From contig JAJXUC010000008.1 of the NCBI GenBank assembly GCA_021783435.1, positions 1 to 59,600 on the forward strand: a stretch of DNA of 59,600 nt. The letters run 5' to 3'. The DNA comes from Pseudomonadota bacterium (GTDB lineage Bacteria; Pseudomonadota; Gammaproteobacteria; Burkholderiales; Burkholderiaceae). Both the position numbers and the translations under genes were made by a program. The notes below the pieces were generated by a model that saw only the letters and a list, made by a program, of their open reading frames with translations, made no database searches and was not told the origin of the DNA. Shown here piece after piece: positions 58,683 to 59,600 of the stretch. Position 1 is the first letter of the stretch, and each line of letters begins with the position of its first letter.

Positions 58683-59600
<918 letters not shown>

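Overview
The window is a high-GC stretch of a betaproteobacterial chromosome, most likely Burkholderiales. The main reason is the conserved order carA - lysE-type gene - carB - greA - DUF4149 - yhbY - rlmE - ftsH - folP - glmM - pst genes - phoU - phoB - phoR - ppk - ppx. A Thiomonas-like genus is a guess from memory of gene order, not something shown here. Almost every base is coding. No rRNA, tRNA, insertion sequence or CRISPR array was seen.

Region 1 (1-28.5 kb) is an accessory nitrogen-scavenging region made of several operons on both strands. Bases 1-5404 hold the end of a molybdenum-hydroxylase gene set (FAD subunit, 2Fe-2S subunit, CoxG-like protein), a DUF1116 protein, a class II aldolase, a 2-hydroxyacid dehydrogenase and a 5-formyl-THF cyclo-ligase-like protein. 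Bases 5.4-16.9 kb form one long operon behind a sigma-54 promoter. It encodes a nucleoside/purine-type ABC importer (ATPase, two permeases, BMP lipoprotein-type binding protein), formamidase, biuret hydrolase, a probable triuret hydrolase, an amidohydrolase, a cyanuric acid hydrolase/barbiturase-family enzyme and a NodB-type deacetylase. Bases 17.1-21.4 kb hold a spermidine/putrescine-type ABC importer behind a second sigma-54 promoter. Bases 21.5-28.5 kb hold two divergent operons that together make a third importer: Rieske oxygenase, ATPase and 8-oxoguanine-deaminase-like amidohydrolase leftward, and two paralogous binding proteins plus a permease rightward. Each operon has its own sigma-54 promoter facing away from the shared spacer. 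The simplest reading is a nitrogen-limitation regulon that imports oxidised N-heterocycles and releases their nitrogen through biuret and allophanate.

Region 2 (28.5-42.9 kb) is core housekeeping: a glyoxalase-fold protein, a Bax-inhibitor-1 family protein, TonB, carbamoyl phosphate synthetase, GreA, RlmE, FtsH, FolP and GlmM.

Region 3 (42.9-58.3 kb) is a phosphate-starvation island. It has two different PstS-PstC-PstA sets sharing one PstB, then PhoU, PhoB, PhoR, Ppk and Ppx, followed by OlsB (ornithine lipid synthesis) and SixA. Candidate Pho boxes lie before both pstS genes, between ppk and ppx, before olsB and, more weakly, before sixA. The window ends with a DUF465 protein, a spermidine-synthase-like protein and the 3' end of lysS.

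The most unusual structural signal is a pair of tandem-repeat arrays (four units at 8108-8406, two units at 36671-36825). Each unit starts with ATGAG and ends with a Shine-Dalgarno-like stretch. Both arrays sit inside an ATGA stop/start junction between two genes, and in both the last unit is exactly one base short of a multiple of three. The array is therefore itself an ATGA-coupled micro-gene.
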